Below, piece by piece: positions 8,713 to 17,994 of a stretch of 64,000 nt of DNA. The notes beneath the pieces were generated by a model. It did not search any database and had not been told where the DNA came from. It worked only from the letters and a program-made list of their open reading frames with translations. This stretch comes from an uncultured Mycoplasmatota bacterium (GTDB taxonomy: Bacteria > Bacillota_I > Bacilli_A > RF39 > UBA660): NCBI GenBank assembly GCA_900552495.1, contig URZY01000004.1, forward strand, positions 1 to 64,000. Direction: 5' to 3'. Numbering within the stretch: position 1 is the stretch's first letter; every line of letters begins with the position of its first letter. Position numbers and translations under genes: made by a program.

Positions 8713-9633
8713 ATGAAAAACAAGTTTATTTCTATATTTTCTATTGCTATAGTTTTGATGATAGTTATTTTTTCTTTTGCGGAAGTAGTAAATGATTATA
8801 TGCCATATTATATAGATTATTATAAAATTGAAAAAAACTGCCCAGGTAATGATGAATTATGTAAGCCGTTTAAGAATCGGGCTGAAGTATTAGAATATTT
8901 AGAGAATAAAAATCCTCATAAAAAGTTTGATGCGATAACATTATCAACTTATGTTATTGAAACAAGTAGTACTTTCGGACTGGTAGTATTTTTATTACCA
9001 CTTATAGTTATAATTAATGTTGTTTTTAGGATTCATGATGAGATTTCAAGTGGTTTTATAAAGAATAAATTAAGTAGAATGAGTTATAGTAAACTTTTAC
9101 GGGAATATTTCTTGAAGGCTATGAAAGTGAGTTTAATTATTCCTTTAGTATATATATTTATTTTTGGTATTTCGTGTCTAATTACAAATTTTAACTTTAA
9201 TATAACAGAGAATATGCAACTTTTTTCAGAATATGAAACATTTAAATATAGTAATTTTTTCATATATAGTGTATTACTGATTATAATACAATATTTGTTG
9301 TTTTTTGGATATTCTATAATTGGGATATTTATGTCTTTCATAAATAAGAGTAAAATAGTTAGCGTGATTTTTGGATACATATATTTTGTTATTTTATGTA
9401 TTTTTTATCTTGTTTTTGGAACGGTTGTAATTAAAAATCTTTTAGGTATTAATTATGGTGAAGTTAATTATTTTAACTTGATTGGTAATTATTGGTCTTT
9501 TAATGATTTGGCGAGCCCAGTTCTTTTGTTGATGGTAGTTTTAAGTGTAGTTGTTTTTAATGTTTTGATAACCTTAAAACTTGCAGGTAGTAAAGAGAAG
9601 GGAATATTATGGTATGAAAGACAAAGGACGTAA
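8713..9633 (+). CDS. ABC-2-type membrane protein (subunit 1)
   Basis: This 306-aa protein has one N-terminal membrane segment, an extracytoplasmic loop of about 65 residues with two cysteines (NCPGNDELCKPF), then five or so further segments. The loop RIHDEISSGFIKNKLSRMSY after the second segment is typical of ABC-2 permeases of the bacitracin/lantibiotic-immunity type. The gene overlaps the next one by 20 nt, suggesting translational coupling. Confidence 0.7.
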   Translation: MKNKFISIFSIAIVLMIVIFSFAEVVNDYMPYYIDYYKIEKNCPGNDELCKPFKNRAEVLEYLENKNPHKKFDAITLSTYVIETSSTFGLVVFLLPLIVIINVVFRIHDEISSGFIKNKLSRMSYSKLLREYFLKAMKVSLIIPLVYIFIFGISCLITNFNFNITENMQLFSEYETFKYSNFFIYSVLLIIIQYLLFFGYSIIGIFMSFINKSKIVSVIFGYIYFVILCIFYLVFGTVVIKNLLGINYGEVNYFNLIGNYWSFNDLASPVLLLMVVLSVVVFNVLITLKLAGSKEKGILWYERQRT

Positions 9634-10333
9634 TGATTTTAGTTTTTTTAGCTATTTAACTTCAGAAGATTCATTTAAAATAACATTTTTTTTACTTATT
9701 GCCGTGGCTATTTTTGGGCGATTAGAGCTTCCTCGAGAGTTAACTGTTCTTTCGGCCTTATGCTTTCCATTTACTATTTCTTTTTTTCATTATACTTTCT
9801 TATTAATTCTTTTATATAATACGATGATTGTATGTAGAACCTTTGATACAAAATTTGATTTTGTATTTATTAGATATCTTTCTAAAAAGAAAAAAATATT
9901 TATAATAATTAAAAATATTGTATATATGACATTATTTTGTTTTTTGATTTTTCTAATAATTTATTTGGGTTTAATAATATTTACATATACTAGTGGTAAA
10001 TCTTTGATTAATCCATATTTAGTAAATGGTTCTTTTGGACTTGTATATTTACTCTTGAAATGGTTGATTATAGCATTACTTTTACAAATAATAAATGCGT
10101 TATTATATATGATTATAAGAGAGAAGATTATAATTATTACTTTACTTTATTTTATTCCATTATATTTGGAGCTATTTAGTAATTTTGTGAAATATAATTT
10201 TTTTCCTTGGATTCATCAAACAAGTATGATATGGAATTATCTAACGGATGATTTAATATCTTTTGGTTTATGTTTAATATTATTAGGTTTTATTATAATA
10301 GGAGTAGAAAAAGTAGTAGAAAGGTTATTGTAA
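9614..10333 (+). CDS. Integral membrane protein (ABC-associated, subunit 2)
   Basis: The 239-aa protein has about six hydrophobic segments and a cytoplasmic FIRYLSKKKKIF stretch. ATG 9614 is chosen because GAAGGGA lies about 11 nt upstream; a start further upstream at 9581 would lie deep inside the preceding gene. No known family is evident. Context indicates a second permease-like subunit for the ATPase at 10984. It abuts the next gene (TAA then ATG). Confidence 0.6.
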   Translation: MKDKGRNDFSFFSYLTSEDSFKITFFLLIAVAIFGRLELPRELTVLSALCFPFTISFFHYTFLLILLYNTMIVCRTFDTKFDFVFIRYLSKKKKIFIIIKNIVYMTLFCFLIFLIIYLGLIIFTYTSGKSLINPYLVNGSFGLVYLLLKWLIIALLLQIINALLYMIIREKIIIITLLYFIPLYLELFSNFVKYNFFPWIHQTSMIWNYLTDDLISFGLCLILLGFIIIGVEKVVERLL

Positions 10334-10987
10334 ATGAAATATTTATTTTGTAATGATATAAAAAATTGCTTTAGAGGGAGAACTTTAAAATTAGTAATTG
10401 TTGTTTTAATACTTGAATTTATTTTTCAGTTTATTATTATTGATGATAATATTGTTAATCTACTATTGGGAAGAAACCTTGAAAATGTAAAAGATTATAT
10501 TTCTATGTTGTTCTTTCTATTACATGTTTTATTATTTATGTTTATATCATTAGATATCTATTTGCGTGATATGTTATATAATGTTGATAATATTTTCTTT
10601 AGGATAAAACCAATAAAGTTTATTGGAGAGAAAATTATTTTTTTAATTATTTCAACTATAGTGTTGAGATTGTTAGAGTATATCGTAATTTTACCGGTTT
10701 TGATAAGTAGAATGGAGTCAATAGATATAATTGGTCTTTCTCTTGTGAAGGATATCTTATTTTATTTATTATTCTCGTTGATTGTTATTTTACTGAGGGA
10801 ATATAAGTGGTTAATTGGGGATAAAGGTTTAGGCTTAATTATTATTTTTTTAATTTTTGTTCCTAAAAATATAGATGTTTTTTATAATTACTATTTAATA
10901 GGTGTTTTTACACTTATAGTTATTATTATGTTAAGTATGATGTGTTTTTCAAAAAAGATTATAGAATCAGAAGGAGTGGGAAAATGA
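10334..10987 (+). CDS. Integral membrane protein (ABC-associated, subunit 3)
   Basis: The 217-aa protein has about six hydrophobic segments with short charged loops (FRIKPIKFIGEKII, LLREYKWLIGDKG). It begins directly after the preceding stop codon, and its last codons overlap the ATPase start (ATGA). No family is recognised; by context it is a third membrane component of the same transporter. Confidence 0.6.
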   Translation: MKYLFCNDIKNCFRGRTLKLVIVVLILEFIFQFIIIDDNIVNLLLGRNLENVKDYISMLFFLLHVLLFMFISLDIYLRDMLYNVDNIFFRIKPIKFIGEKIIFLIISTIVLRLLEYIVILPVLISRMESIDIIGLSLVKDILFYLLFSLIVILLREYKWLIGDKGLGLIIIFLIFVPKNIDVFYNYYLIGVFTLIVIIMLSMMCFSKKIIESEGVGK

Positions 10988-11619
10988 AAGTTAAGTTAGA
11001 GAATATTTGTAAGTCATTCAAAAATAATAATTTATTGGAGAATATTAATATTGAGTTTGAGCCAGGTAAGATATATGGGATTATAGGAAAAAATGGTTCG
11101 GGGAAAAGTGTTTTATTAAAAATAATATGTGGTTTTTATAATCCTGATTCCGGGAGAGTATTATTCGATAATAACTGTATTAACTTGGAGAAAAGCTTTG
11201 CACCATCTACTAGGGCATTGATAGAGCATCCTAACTTTCTTCCAAATCTTTCTGGATTGGATAATTTAAAGCTTTTAGCAAGTATTCAAAATGTTATTGG
11301 GGAAGATGAAATAATGGTAACTTTAAAAAAAGTAAATCTTTTTGAGGAAAGGAACAAGAAATATTCTAAGTATTCTTTAGGAATGAAGCAGAAGTTGGGA
11401 ATTGCGCAAGTTTTAATGGAGGATCCAGACGTAGAGATTTTTGATGAGCCATTTAATGGAATAGATGATGAGTCGATTGAAATGATAAGAACTGTTTTAA
11501 ATGAGGAAAAGAAAAGAAATAAAGTAATTATATTAGCGACGCATCTTAAGAATGATATAGAAGAGTTGTGTGATGAAGTTTATAAGATTGATAAAAATAC
11601 GCTAAATAAAGTAGAATAG
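10984..11619 (+). CDS. ABC transporter ATP-binding protein
   Basis: The 211-aa nucleotide-binding domain has Walker A GKNGSGKS (about residues 36-43), signature YSLGMKQKLG (about 134-143), Walker B VEIFDEPFNGID and switch histidine ATHLKND. It is of the compact class paired with separate ABC-2 permeases. ATG 10984 overlaps the upstream stop (ATGA) with GGAGTGGG just before; an upstream in-frame start at 10942 would overlap the previous gene by 46 nt. It probably powers the three membrane proteins encoded at 8713-10987, for export of or immunity to the protein encoded at 8269. Confidence 0.9.
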   Translation: MKVKLENICKSFKNNNLLENINIEFEPGKIYGIIGKNGSGKSVLLKIICGFYNPDSGRVLFDNNCINLEKSFAPSTRALIEHPNFLPNLSGLDNLKLLASIQNVIGEDEIMVTLKKVNLFEERNKKYSKYSLGMKQKLGIAQVLMEDPDVEIFDEPFNGIDDESIEMIRTVLNEEKKRNKVIILATHLKNDIEELCDEVYKIDKNTLNKVE

Positions 11620-11697
11620 TTATATTATGTTAGATAAAAGCTAAAAGTAAAAAGGTATAAAATTATGATTGTTATTTTTTAATGCTTTAAAAAGTGA

Positions 11698-11726
11698 TTG
11701 CAGTGATGAAACATTTATGTTATATT
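11698..11726 (+). promoter_or_regulatory. Promoter of ileS
   Basis: TTGCAG at 11698-11703, a 17-bp spacer and TATATT at 11721-11726 with an upstream TG. The transcript would start just before the T-box. Confidence 0.75.
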
Positions 11727-11734
11727 AGTTAGTG

Positions 11735-11952
11735 ATAAACAAGTGCGAAAGACGTAATATTTCGGAATATGTAGAGAGCTCATGGTTGGTGAAATTGAGT
11801 TAGGAAGAAGTATTAAGATCACTTTCAAGTTGTGATTTATGGATAAGATAAATACGGTAACGCGTTATAGTAGTTGAGATAGAATTTATTCTATGAATTA
11901 AGGTGGTACCACGAACTATTCGTCCTTATTGGATGAATAGTTTTTATTTTAA
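11735..11952 (+). promoter_or_regulatory. T-box leader, isoleucine-type (ATC specifier)
   Basis: Stem I has the distal motif ATGGTTGGTGAAA (near 11780) and a candidate specifier ATC near 11818, followed by ACTTTC. The T-box core is AAGGTGGTACCACG, with ACCACG in place of the common ACCGCG. The terminator pairs AACTATTCGTCC with GGATGAATAGTT and ends in a T-run by about 11948. It controls ileS. Confidence 0.88.
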
Positions 11953-11968
11953 TTGAGGAGGGATTTTG

Positions 11969-14900
11969 ATGAAGTTTGAAAAGCTAGATAACAGTAAAGT
12001 CAATGAAGTTGAAAATAAAATATCTAAAGAATGGAAAAAACAAGATATTTTACAAAGATGTATTGATACTAGAAAGAATGGTAAGAAATGGGTTTTTTAT
12101 GATGGTCCAATTTATGCGAATGCGAAGCCAGGAATTCACCATGTTTTTGCGAAAACGATTAAAGATGCTTTTTGTAAGTATAAAACGATGCAAGGGTATA
12201 AAGTTTTAAGAAAGATTGGGCTTGATACGCATGGGTTACCAATTGAGGTTAATGTTGAGAAAAAGTTAGGTTTTAAAAATAAATCGGATATTGAAGAATT
12301 TGGAATTGAGAATTTTTGTCGCGAGTGTAATAGTGAAACAGCGACTAACATAGATGAGGTTAAACGTGTTACTGATATGATGGGGCAATTTATTGATTGT
12401 GATCATCCTTATGTGACTTGTGATAATGAATTTATTGAAAGTGAATGGTGGATTATTAAGGAGATGGATAAGAAGGGATTAATCTATCATGGTAATAAAG
12501 TATTGCCTTATTGTCCACGCTGTGGGACTGAGCTTTCTTCAAATGAGGTGGCTCAAGGTTATCAAGCTGATTCGGTTAATACAGTTATTGTTCCTTTTAA
12601 AAAGAAGGATGAGGATGTTTATTTCTTGGTATGGACAACTACACCTTGGACATTGATGGCTAATGTTGCTTTGTGTGTTAATCCGGATTTAACTTATGTA
12701 AAAGTGCAATCTATGGGATATAAATTTATTGTAGCAGAAGCACTACTTGAGAAAGTGGTTGGCAATGAGGCAGAAATATTAGAGACTTATAAAGGTAGTG
12801 ATTTGGTTGGAATTAAATATGAACAGTTAATGCCATTTGTTGAAGTGACAGGTAAAGCATTTGAAGTAATTGCAGATGGTTATGTTACTGCTGAAGATGG
12901 TACGGGAATTGTTCATATCGCACCTGCCTTTGGTGATGATGATAATAAAGTTTGTCAGGCTAATGGAATAGCTTATGTTAATCCTGTTGGTAAAGATGGT
13001 TGCTATATTAGTGGTCCTTGGGAAGGAAGATTAGTAACTGATGGTGATCTTGAAATTGAAATTATTAAATGGTTGAAAGAGAATGACAAACTATTTAAGA
13101 AAATTAAGTTGGTTCATGATTATCCACATTGTTGGAGATGTAAATCACCACTTATTTACTATGCAAAACCAGCTTGGTATGTAAAAACGACAGCTGTTAA
13201 AGAAGAAATTATTAAAGCTAATGATAAGATTAATTGGTATCCTGAATTTATTGGGACAAAGAGATTTGCGAATTGGTTAGATAATATGGTTGATTGGGGA
13301 ATCTCTAGAAATAGATATTGGGGATGTCCAATGCCAATTTGGACTTGTGAATGTGGGCATAAACATGTTATTGGATCTGTCAATGAGTTACAAGAGTTAG
13401 TTGTTGAAAATGTTGATGTTAAAGCTATTGAGTTGCATAGACCGTATGTTGATGAGTTGCATATTAAATGTCCAAAATGTGGTAAGCTAATGGAGCGAGT
13501 AAAAGATGTTATGGATGTTTGGTTTGATAGTGGCTCAATGCCTTATGCACAGTTTCATTATCCATTTGAGAATGAAGAGTTATTTGCGGAGCAATTTCCG
13601 GCTGACTTTATTGCTGAGGGGGTAGATCAAACTCGTGGTTGGTTCTATGTTTTATTGGTAATTTCGACAATTATTTCTGGTGAGAGTAGTTTTAAAAATG
13701 TTGTTGTTAACGATATGATGCTTGATAAGTTTGGTAAGAAGATGAGCAAATCAACAGGAAATATTATTGATCCAGTTGAAATAATGCAAAAATATGGAGC
13801 TGATACAATTCGTTTCTATATGCTATATGTTTCACCAGTTTGGACTCCTTTAAAGTTTAGTGAAGAGGGAGTAAAAGAAGTTTATTCAAAGTATACGTCA
13901 ACCTTTAAAAACTCTTATTCTTTCTTTGAAATGTATGCTAATGCGGATAATATTGATCCAAGGGAATATAATATACCGGTTAAAGAACGTGAATTGATTG
14001 ATAGATGGTTACTTTCTAAATTAAATAAGTTGGTAAGGGATGTTAATTTAGCATATCAAGAATTCGATTTAAATAAAGTGGCTAAATTGGTTGTTCCATT
14101 CTTGAATGATGATTTATCTAATTGGTATATTAGAAGTAATAGAAGAAGATTCTGGGATAGTGAATTAACAGAAAGTAAAAAAGCGGTATATTTAACCACT
14201 TATGAAGTATTAGTTACTTTATGTAAATTATGTGCTCCGCTTACGCCATTCTTAACAGAAGAAATTTATAAGAATTTAACAGGAGAAGAATCTGTTCATT
14301 TAGCAGAATTTCCAGTTGAAGATACTAATTTGATTGATGAAGTAGTAGAAGAGAGAATGGATTTAGTAAGAGATGTTTGCTCTCTTGGTAGATTTGCTAG
14401 GGAAGAAGTTAATATTAAAGTTAGACAGCCAATTCAAAGTTTGATTCTTCCAAAGAGTGATGAGTTAATTATTGGTGATTTATTAGCGGTAATTAAAGAA
14501 GAACTAAATGTCAAAGAGATTTTATTTAAAGATGATATGAGTGAATATTTAGAATATGTTGTTAAACCAAATTTTAAAGTTCTTGGTAAAGCACTTGGGG
14601 CACGTATTAAAGAATTACAAGGAATGTTGGCTAATGCAACAAACGAACAAGTAAATAAAATCAATGATGGTGGTTTAATGGTATCATTAGGTGGTGATGA
14701 TTTTACAATTACACCAGAAATGGTAATAATGGAAGTTAAACAAAAAGATGGATTTGCATCGGCAAGTAATAATAGAACTTGTGTTGTATTGGAAACAGAG
14801 TTAACAGAAGAATTAATTTTAGAAGGGCTTGCACGTGAATTTGTTCGTAAAGTTCAAAGCTTAAGAAAAGATGCAGATTTTGTAATTACAGATCATATTA

Positions 14901-15064
14901 ACATTTATTATAACGGAAGTAGTGCGGTTGATAAAATGTTAGAAGTTTATAAAGATTATGTAATGGGAGAAGTTTTAGGTGAAAAGCTTATAAAAGATGA
15001 AAGTTTAGACAATTATAGTGATATGAACGATGAAAAAGTTGCAATTAAAGTAGAAAGAATTTAA
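11969..15064 (+). CDS. ileS: Isoleucyl-tRNA synthetase, IleRS2-type with GIHH motif
   Basis: This 1031-aa class I synthetase charges tRNA-Ile. The active-site segment reads NAKPGIHHVFAKTIKD (about residues 51-66), so the HIGH signature is replaced by G-I-H-H. KMSKS is normal (GKKMSKSTGN, near 590). The CP1 editing domain (VWTTTPWTL, GTGIVHIAPAFGDDD) is present, and CxxC pairs (CPRCGTELSS, CPKCGK) suggest bound zinc. Length and motifs fit the IleRS2 branch. A GXHH variant of HIGH in IleRS2 has been linked in published work to very strong mupirocin resistance. ATG 11969 follows GAGGAGGG. A T-box leader and a terminator frame the gene. Confidence 0.95.
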   Translation: MKFEKLDNSKVNEVENKISKEWKKQDILQRCIDTRKNGKKWVFYDGPIYANAKPGIHHVFAKTIKDAFCKYKTMQGYKVLRKIGLDTHGLPIEVNVEKKLGFKNKSDIEEFGIENFCRECNSETATNIDEVKRVTDMMGQFIDCDHPYVTCDNEFIESEWWIIKEMDKKGLIYHGNKVLPYCPRCGTELSSNEVAQGYQADSVNTVIVPFKKKDEDVYFLVWTTTPWTLMANVALCVNPDLTYVKVQSMGYKFIVAEALLEKVVGNEAEILETYKGSDLVGIKYEQLMPFVEVTGKAFEVIADGYVTAEDGTGIVHIAPAFGDDDNKVCQANGIAYVNPVGKDGCYISGPWEGRLVTDGDLEIEIIKWLKENDKLFKKIKLVHDYPHCWRCKSPLIYYAKPAWYVKTTAVKEEIIKANDKINWYPEFIGTKRFANWLDNMVDWGISRNRYWGCPMPIWTCECGHKHVIGSVNELQELVVENVDVKAIELHRPYVDELHIKCPKCGKLMERVKDVMDVWFDSGSMPYAQFHYPFENEELFAEQFPADFIAEGVDQTRGWFYVLLVISTIISGESSFKNVVVNDMMLDKFGKKMSKSTGNIIDPVEIMQKYGADTIRFYMLYVSPVWTPLKFSEEGVKEVYSKYTSTFKNSYSFFEMYANADNIDPREYNIPVKERELIDRWLLSKLNKLVRDVNLAYQEFDLNKVAKLVVPFLNDDLSNWYIRSNRRRFWDSELTESKKAVYLTTYEVLVTLCKLCAPLTPFLTEEIYKNLTGEESVHLAEFPVEDTNLIDEVVEERMDLVRDVCSLGRFAREEVNIKVRQPIQSLILPKSDELIIGDLLAVIKEELNVKEILFKDDMSEYLEYVVKPNFKVLGKALGARIKELQGMLANATNEQVNKINDGGLMVSLGGDDFTITPEMVIMEVKQKDGFASASNNRTCVVLETELTEELILEGLAREFVRKVQSLRKDADFVITDHINIYYNGSSAVDKMLEVYKDYVMGEVLGEKLIKDESLDNYSDMNDEKVAIKVERI

Positions 15065-15070
15065 GAGATA

Positions 15071-15104
15071 AAAAGAATGCATAATTATATGGCATTCTTT
15101 TTAT
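15071..15104 (+). terminator. Terminator after ileS
   Basis: AAAAGAATGC pairs with GCATTCTTTT around an A/T loop, followed by T residues. Confidence 0.85.
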
Positions 15105-15133
15105 TTGATGTAGATTAATATTTGTAGTAAAAT
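15105..15133 (+). promoter_or_regulatory. Probable promoter of the repeat-protein operon
   Basis: TTGATG at 15105-15110, a 17-bp spacer and TAAAAT at 15128-15133; AGGAGG follows at 15146-15151. Confidence 0.55.
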
Positions 15134-15157
15134 ATAATTAAGATTAGGAGGTATATG

Positions 15158-17992
15158 ATGATTACGATGGATGAGTTAATTAGATTATTATGGGGACATA
15201 ATATTAATGTTGATCGAATAAAGGAAGAAAAACTTACTAGAATTGCTGCAAGGGCAAGTGGGGAAAAATTGAATTATGTTTTAAATCATCTATTGAATGA
15301 ACTTAATGTTAGACCAAGAAGTATTGAAAATTGTCCAAGTGTTTTGTATGCCTCTTTGAATGATATAATGAATAATTATAAATATTTAACTGATCAAGAT
15401 TTTAGTATTTTAAGGGTTAATGATTGTTTGCATATATTAGAAACTGAACATAGTCAGTTAGTTGATACTTATACATATATTTTTGATAATTATGGTGAGA
15501 GTTATATTCACGAATTACCAAGTATTTTGAGTTTTCCTGTTCAAAGAATTAAAGAGGTAGAGGAAGTGAGTAGAGGGAGACTTAGTAAGTATGGAGTTTT
15601 ATCTGTTTGTATTAATTCTTCTTTTGTTGGAGAAAGCGGGGAAAAAGGACTGGCTAAAAGCAAAGAGGAAATAGAAGATTTAATTGCTGTTTGTTGTAAA
15701 TATGGAATTAAGTATAAAGATGGTGGGTTGTTGTTTAGACAAACAGCCGCTCAAGTAGAAGAGGTTGTTTTGGCTTGTCAACGTTTAGGTATTGATTATC
15801 AAGACGGAGGCGTTATTTTTAATGCTACGGTTGATGATATTGAAGAGATTGTTAAATTGGCTAAAAAATATGGAATTGAATATAAGGCAGGGGGATTGTT
15901 ATTTAAGAGAACACCACAAGTAACAGAAGAGATTATTAAGGCTTGTTTAGACTCTGATGTTTCCTTAAATAGCGGTTCAATTTTTGAAAGTAATCCAGAA
16001 GATATTCGAGATATTAGTGCTTATTGTCTAGAAAAGGGAATTTCTTATCAAACGGGAGGGATGATTTTTCGACATAAGTTAGACGAAGTTAAAGATGTAG
16101 TTGAAGCTTGTAAGGAAGCTGGAATCGAATATAAAAATGGAGGGGTTATATTTCGAAGAACTGGTGATGAAATTAGAGATATAGTTTCTGTTTGTAAAAA
16201 ATATGGAATTAATTATAAAAGAGGCGGAACTTTATTTTCAAAAACAGCTGACGTTGTTGAACATATAGCAAAGATATGTCAAGAGTATGGAATTAATTAT
16301 AAAAATGGGGGAACTATTTATAGAAAACGGTCCTATGAGATAGAAGAAGTGGCACAAATGTGTCGTAAGTATGGAGTTGATTGTTCTTCTTCGACAGATA
16401 TATTTAAACATAGTGCAGTAGAAGTAGAAAATATTATTTTAAAGTGTCAAGAATTAGGTATAAATTATAAGAAAGGAGGAAAGATCTTCTCTAAAGAGGC
16501 GACAGATCTTGAAGGAATAGTAGAGGTTTGTCGTAAGCATGGAATTAGTTACAAAGATGGTGGGGCTGTTTTTGGTAGTTCGAAAGATGAAATTGAGAAA
16601 ATTATTTTAGTTGCTGAAGAATTAGGAATTGACTATCGAAAGAGCAAAACAATTTATGCAAATAAAGCTTCAGAAATTAGAAAAATTGCTGCGGTTTGTA
16701 AGCAATATGGTGTTGAATATAAAAATGGTGGCAATGTTTTTTTAACGACAGCCCAAGATGTAGAAGATGTTATTAAAGATTGCCAATTGTATGGTATTGA
16801 GTATAAAAGTGGTGGTAATGTCTTTAGACACAATTCGGTTGAACTTAGAAAAATTATTGATATGTGTAAGACTTTGGGAATTAATTATCGAAAAGGTGGA
16901 ACTGTTTTTTCAAAAGATGCTTTGGAAATTGCTATGATTGTCGATGTTTGTAAGGAGTTTGGAGTTTCTTATAAAAATGGTGGTACTGTTTTCTCTCATG
17001 GGGCAGATGATGTTTTTAATACTTGTAAATATTGTGAAGTTAATAATATTCCATTTAGAAATGGTGGAACGGCATTTGCTCAATCATATAATGAGTTGGT
17101 CAAGACTGTAGAAAAATGTGCAGAACTTGGGATAAATTATAAAAAGGGAGGCGTAATTTTAGAAAAGTCGGCCGATGATATTGCTGAGATTGCTAGAGTT
17201 TGTGAAAAATATGGAGTTGCTTATAAAGATGGTGGTTCTGTTTACTTAGCGGTTGTTACTGAATTGGAGGGAATTATTCAAGCTTGTCAACGCCATGGAA
17301 TTGAATATAAGCACGGAGGAAATATTTATCAATGTAAAGCTGATGATATTGATTTAATTGCTACTGATTGTGAAGCTAGCGGGATTTCCTATAAGCGAGG
17401 TGGCAATGTTTTTAGTAGAGGTTATAAAGGCTTCTGTGATGTGGTCGATGCTTGTATTGGACATGGAATTAGTTATAAGAGTGGTGGTACAATTTTTAGA
17501 AGAAGCGCGGAGCAAATTGATGATATTGTAGATATTTGTGAAGAGTTTGGTTTGGATTATACAAATGGGGGAACAATATTTAGTAATCCACCAGAGGTAA
17601 CAAGAGATTTAGTTCAAACTTGTGTCGATAATGGAATAGAGGCGAAAGGCTGTATTTTTTCAACTAATCCAGATAAATTAAAAAGAAGTATTGGCTATGT
17701 TAGAAATAATTATGGTGAAGATTATGTTCAAAGGTTAATTGTTTGTCAAAATCCAGAGCGTTTAAAGAAAATTTTACCTTATTTAGAGTCTAAAGAATAT
17801 TTGGGAGGACTATTAAAGGGAACCGCGATTTTGTCATTAACATTTGATGAAGTTATTGAGAGAGAGAACTTTTTAAAAGAAAGAGGGGAACAGGTTTTAA
17901 TAGATGGAAAATTCAATCCTGTATTTGGTTGGACAAGAAAAAAGTTTAAAAATGTTAAGAATAATGTGGCCAGTAGTGGAAGAGGAAAGTAA
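15158..17992 (+). CDS. Large solenoid protein of about 24 tandem 28-residue repeats
   Basis: The 944-aa protein has no signal peptide or membrane segment. Residues about 163-831 (15644-17650) are 23-24 head-to-tail repeats of 28 aa. My consensus is [TNV]-[IV]-F-x-[KR]-x-A-x-[DE]-[IV]-x-x-I-x-x-x-C-x-x-Y-G-I-x-Y-K-x-G-G. Each unit looks like one amphipathic helix followed by a turn, with one cysteine (about position 17) kept in most units. Positions just before and after GG and the residue after GI vary most (D, N, K, S, R, H or T before GG). The N-terminal 160 and C-terminal 110 residues resemble mTERF-type helical repeats (NPDKLKRSIGYVRNN, NPERLKKILPYLES). I know no named family for the 28-aa unit. 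ATG 15158 is 6 nt after AGGAGG; ATG 15155 is possible. It forms an operon with 17995 and 18281. Confidence 0.85.
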   Translation: MITMDELIRLLWGHNINVDRIKEEKLTRIAARASGEKLNYVLNHLLNELNVRPRSIENCPSVLYASLNDIMNNYKYLTDQDFSILRVNDCLHILETEHSQLVDTYTYIFDNYGESYIHELPSILSFPVQRIKEVEEVSRGRLSKYGVLSVCINSSFVGESGEKGLAKSKEEIEDLIAVCCKYGIKYKDGGLLFRQTAAQVEEVVLACQRLGIDYQDGGVIFNATVDDIEEIVKLAKKYGIEYKAGGLLFKRTPQVTEEIIKACLDSDVSLNSGSIFESNPEDIRDISAYCLEKGISYQTGGMIFRHKLDEVKDVVEACKEAGIEYKNGGVIFRRTGDEIRDIVSVCKKYGINYKRGGTLFSKTADVVEHIAKICQEYGINYKNGGTIYRKRSYEIEEVAQMCRKYGVDCSSSTDIFKHSAVEVENIILKCQELGINYKKGGKIFSKEATDLEGIVEVCRKHGISYKDGGAVFGSSKDEIEKIILVAEELGIDYRKSKTIYANKASEIRKIAAVCKQYGVEYKNGGNVFLTTAQDVEDVIKDCQLYGIEYKSGGNVFRHNSVELRKIIDMCKTLGINYRKGGTVFSKDALEIAMIVDVCKEFGVSYKNGGTVFSHGADDVFNTCKYCEVNNIPFRNGGTAFAQSYNELVKTVEKCAELGINYKKGGVILEKSADDIAEIARVCEKYGVAYKDGGSVYLAVVTELEGIIQACQRHGIEYKHGGNIYQCKADDIDLIATDCEASGISYKRGGNVFSRGYKGFCDVVDACIGHGISYKSGGTIFRRSAEQIDDIVDICEEFGLDYTNGGTIFSNPPEVTRDLVQTCVDNGIEAKGCIFSTNPDKLKRSIGYVRNNYGEDYVQRLIVCQNPERLKKILPYLESKEYLGGLLKGTAILSLTFDEVIERENFLKERGEQVLIDGKFNPVFGWTRKKFKNVKNNVASSGRGK

Positions 17993-17994
17993 TT

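Noticed and set aside
15158..17992. The 28-aa repeats as TALE, ankyrin, TPR or HEAT repeats
   Set aside because: Lengths (28 versus 33-37 or 34) and the conserved residues (C-x-x-Y-G-I-x-Y-K-x-G-G) do not match those families; only the ends resemble mTERF-type repeats.
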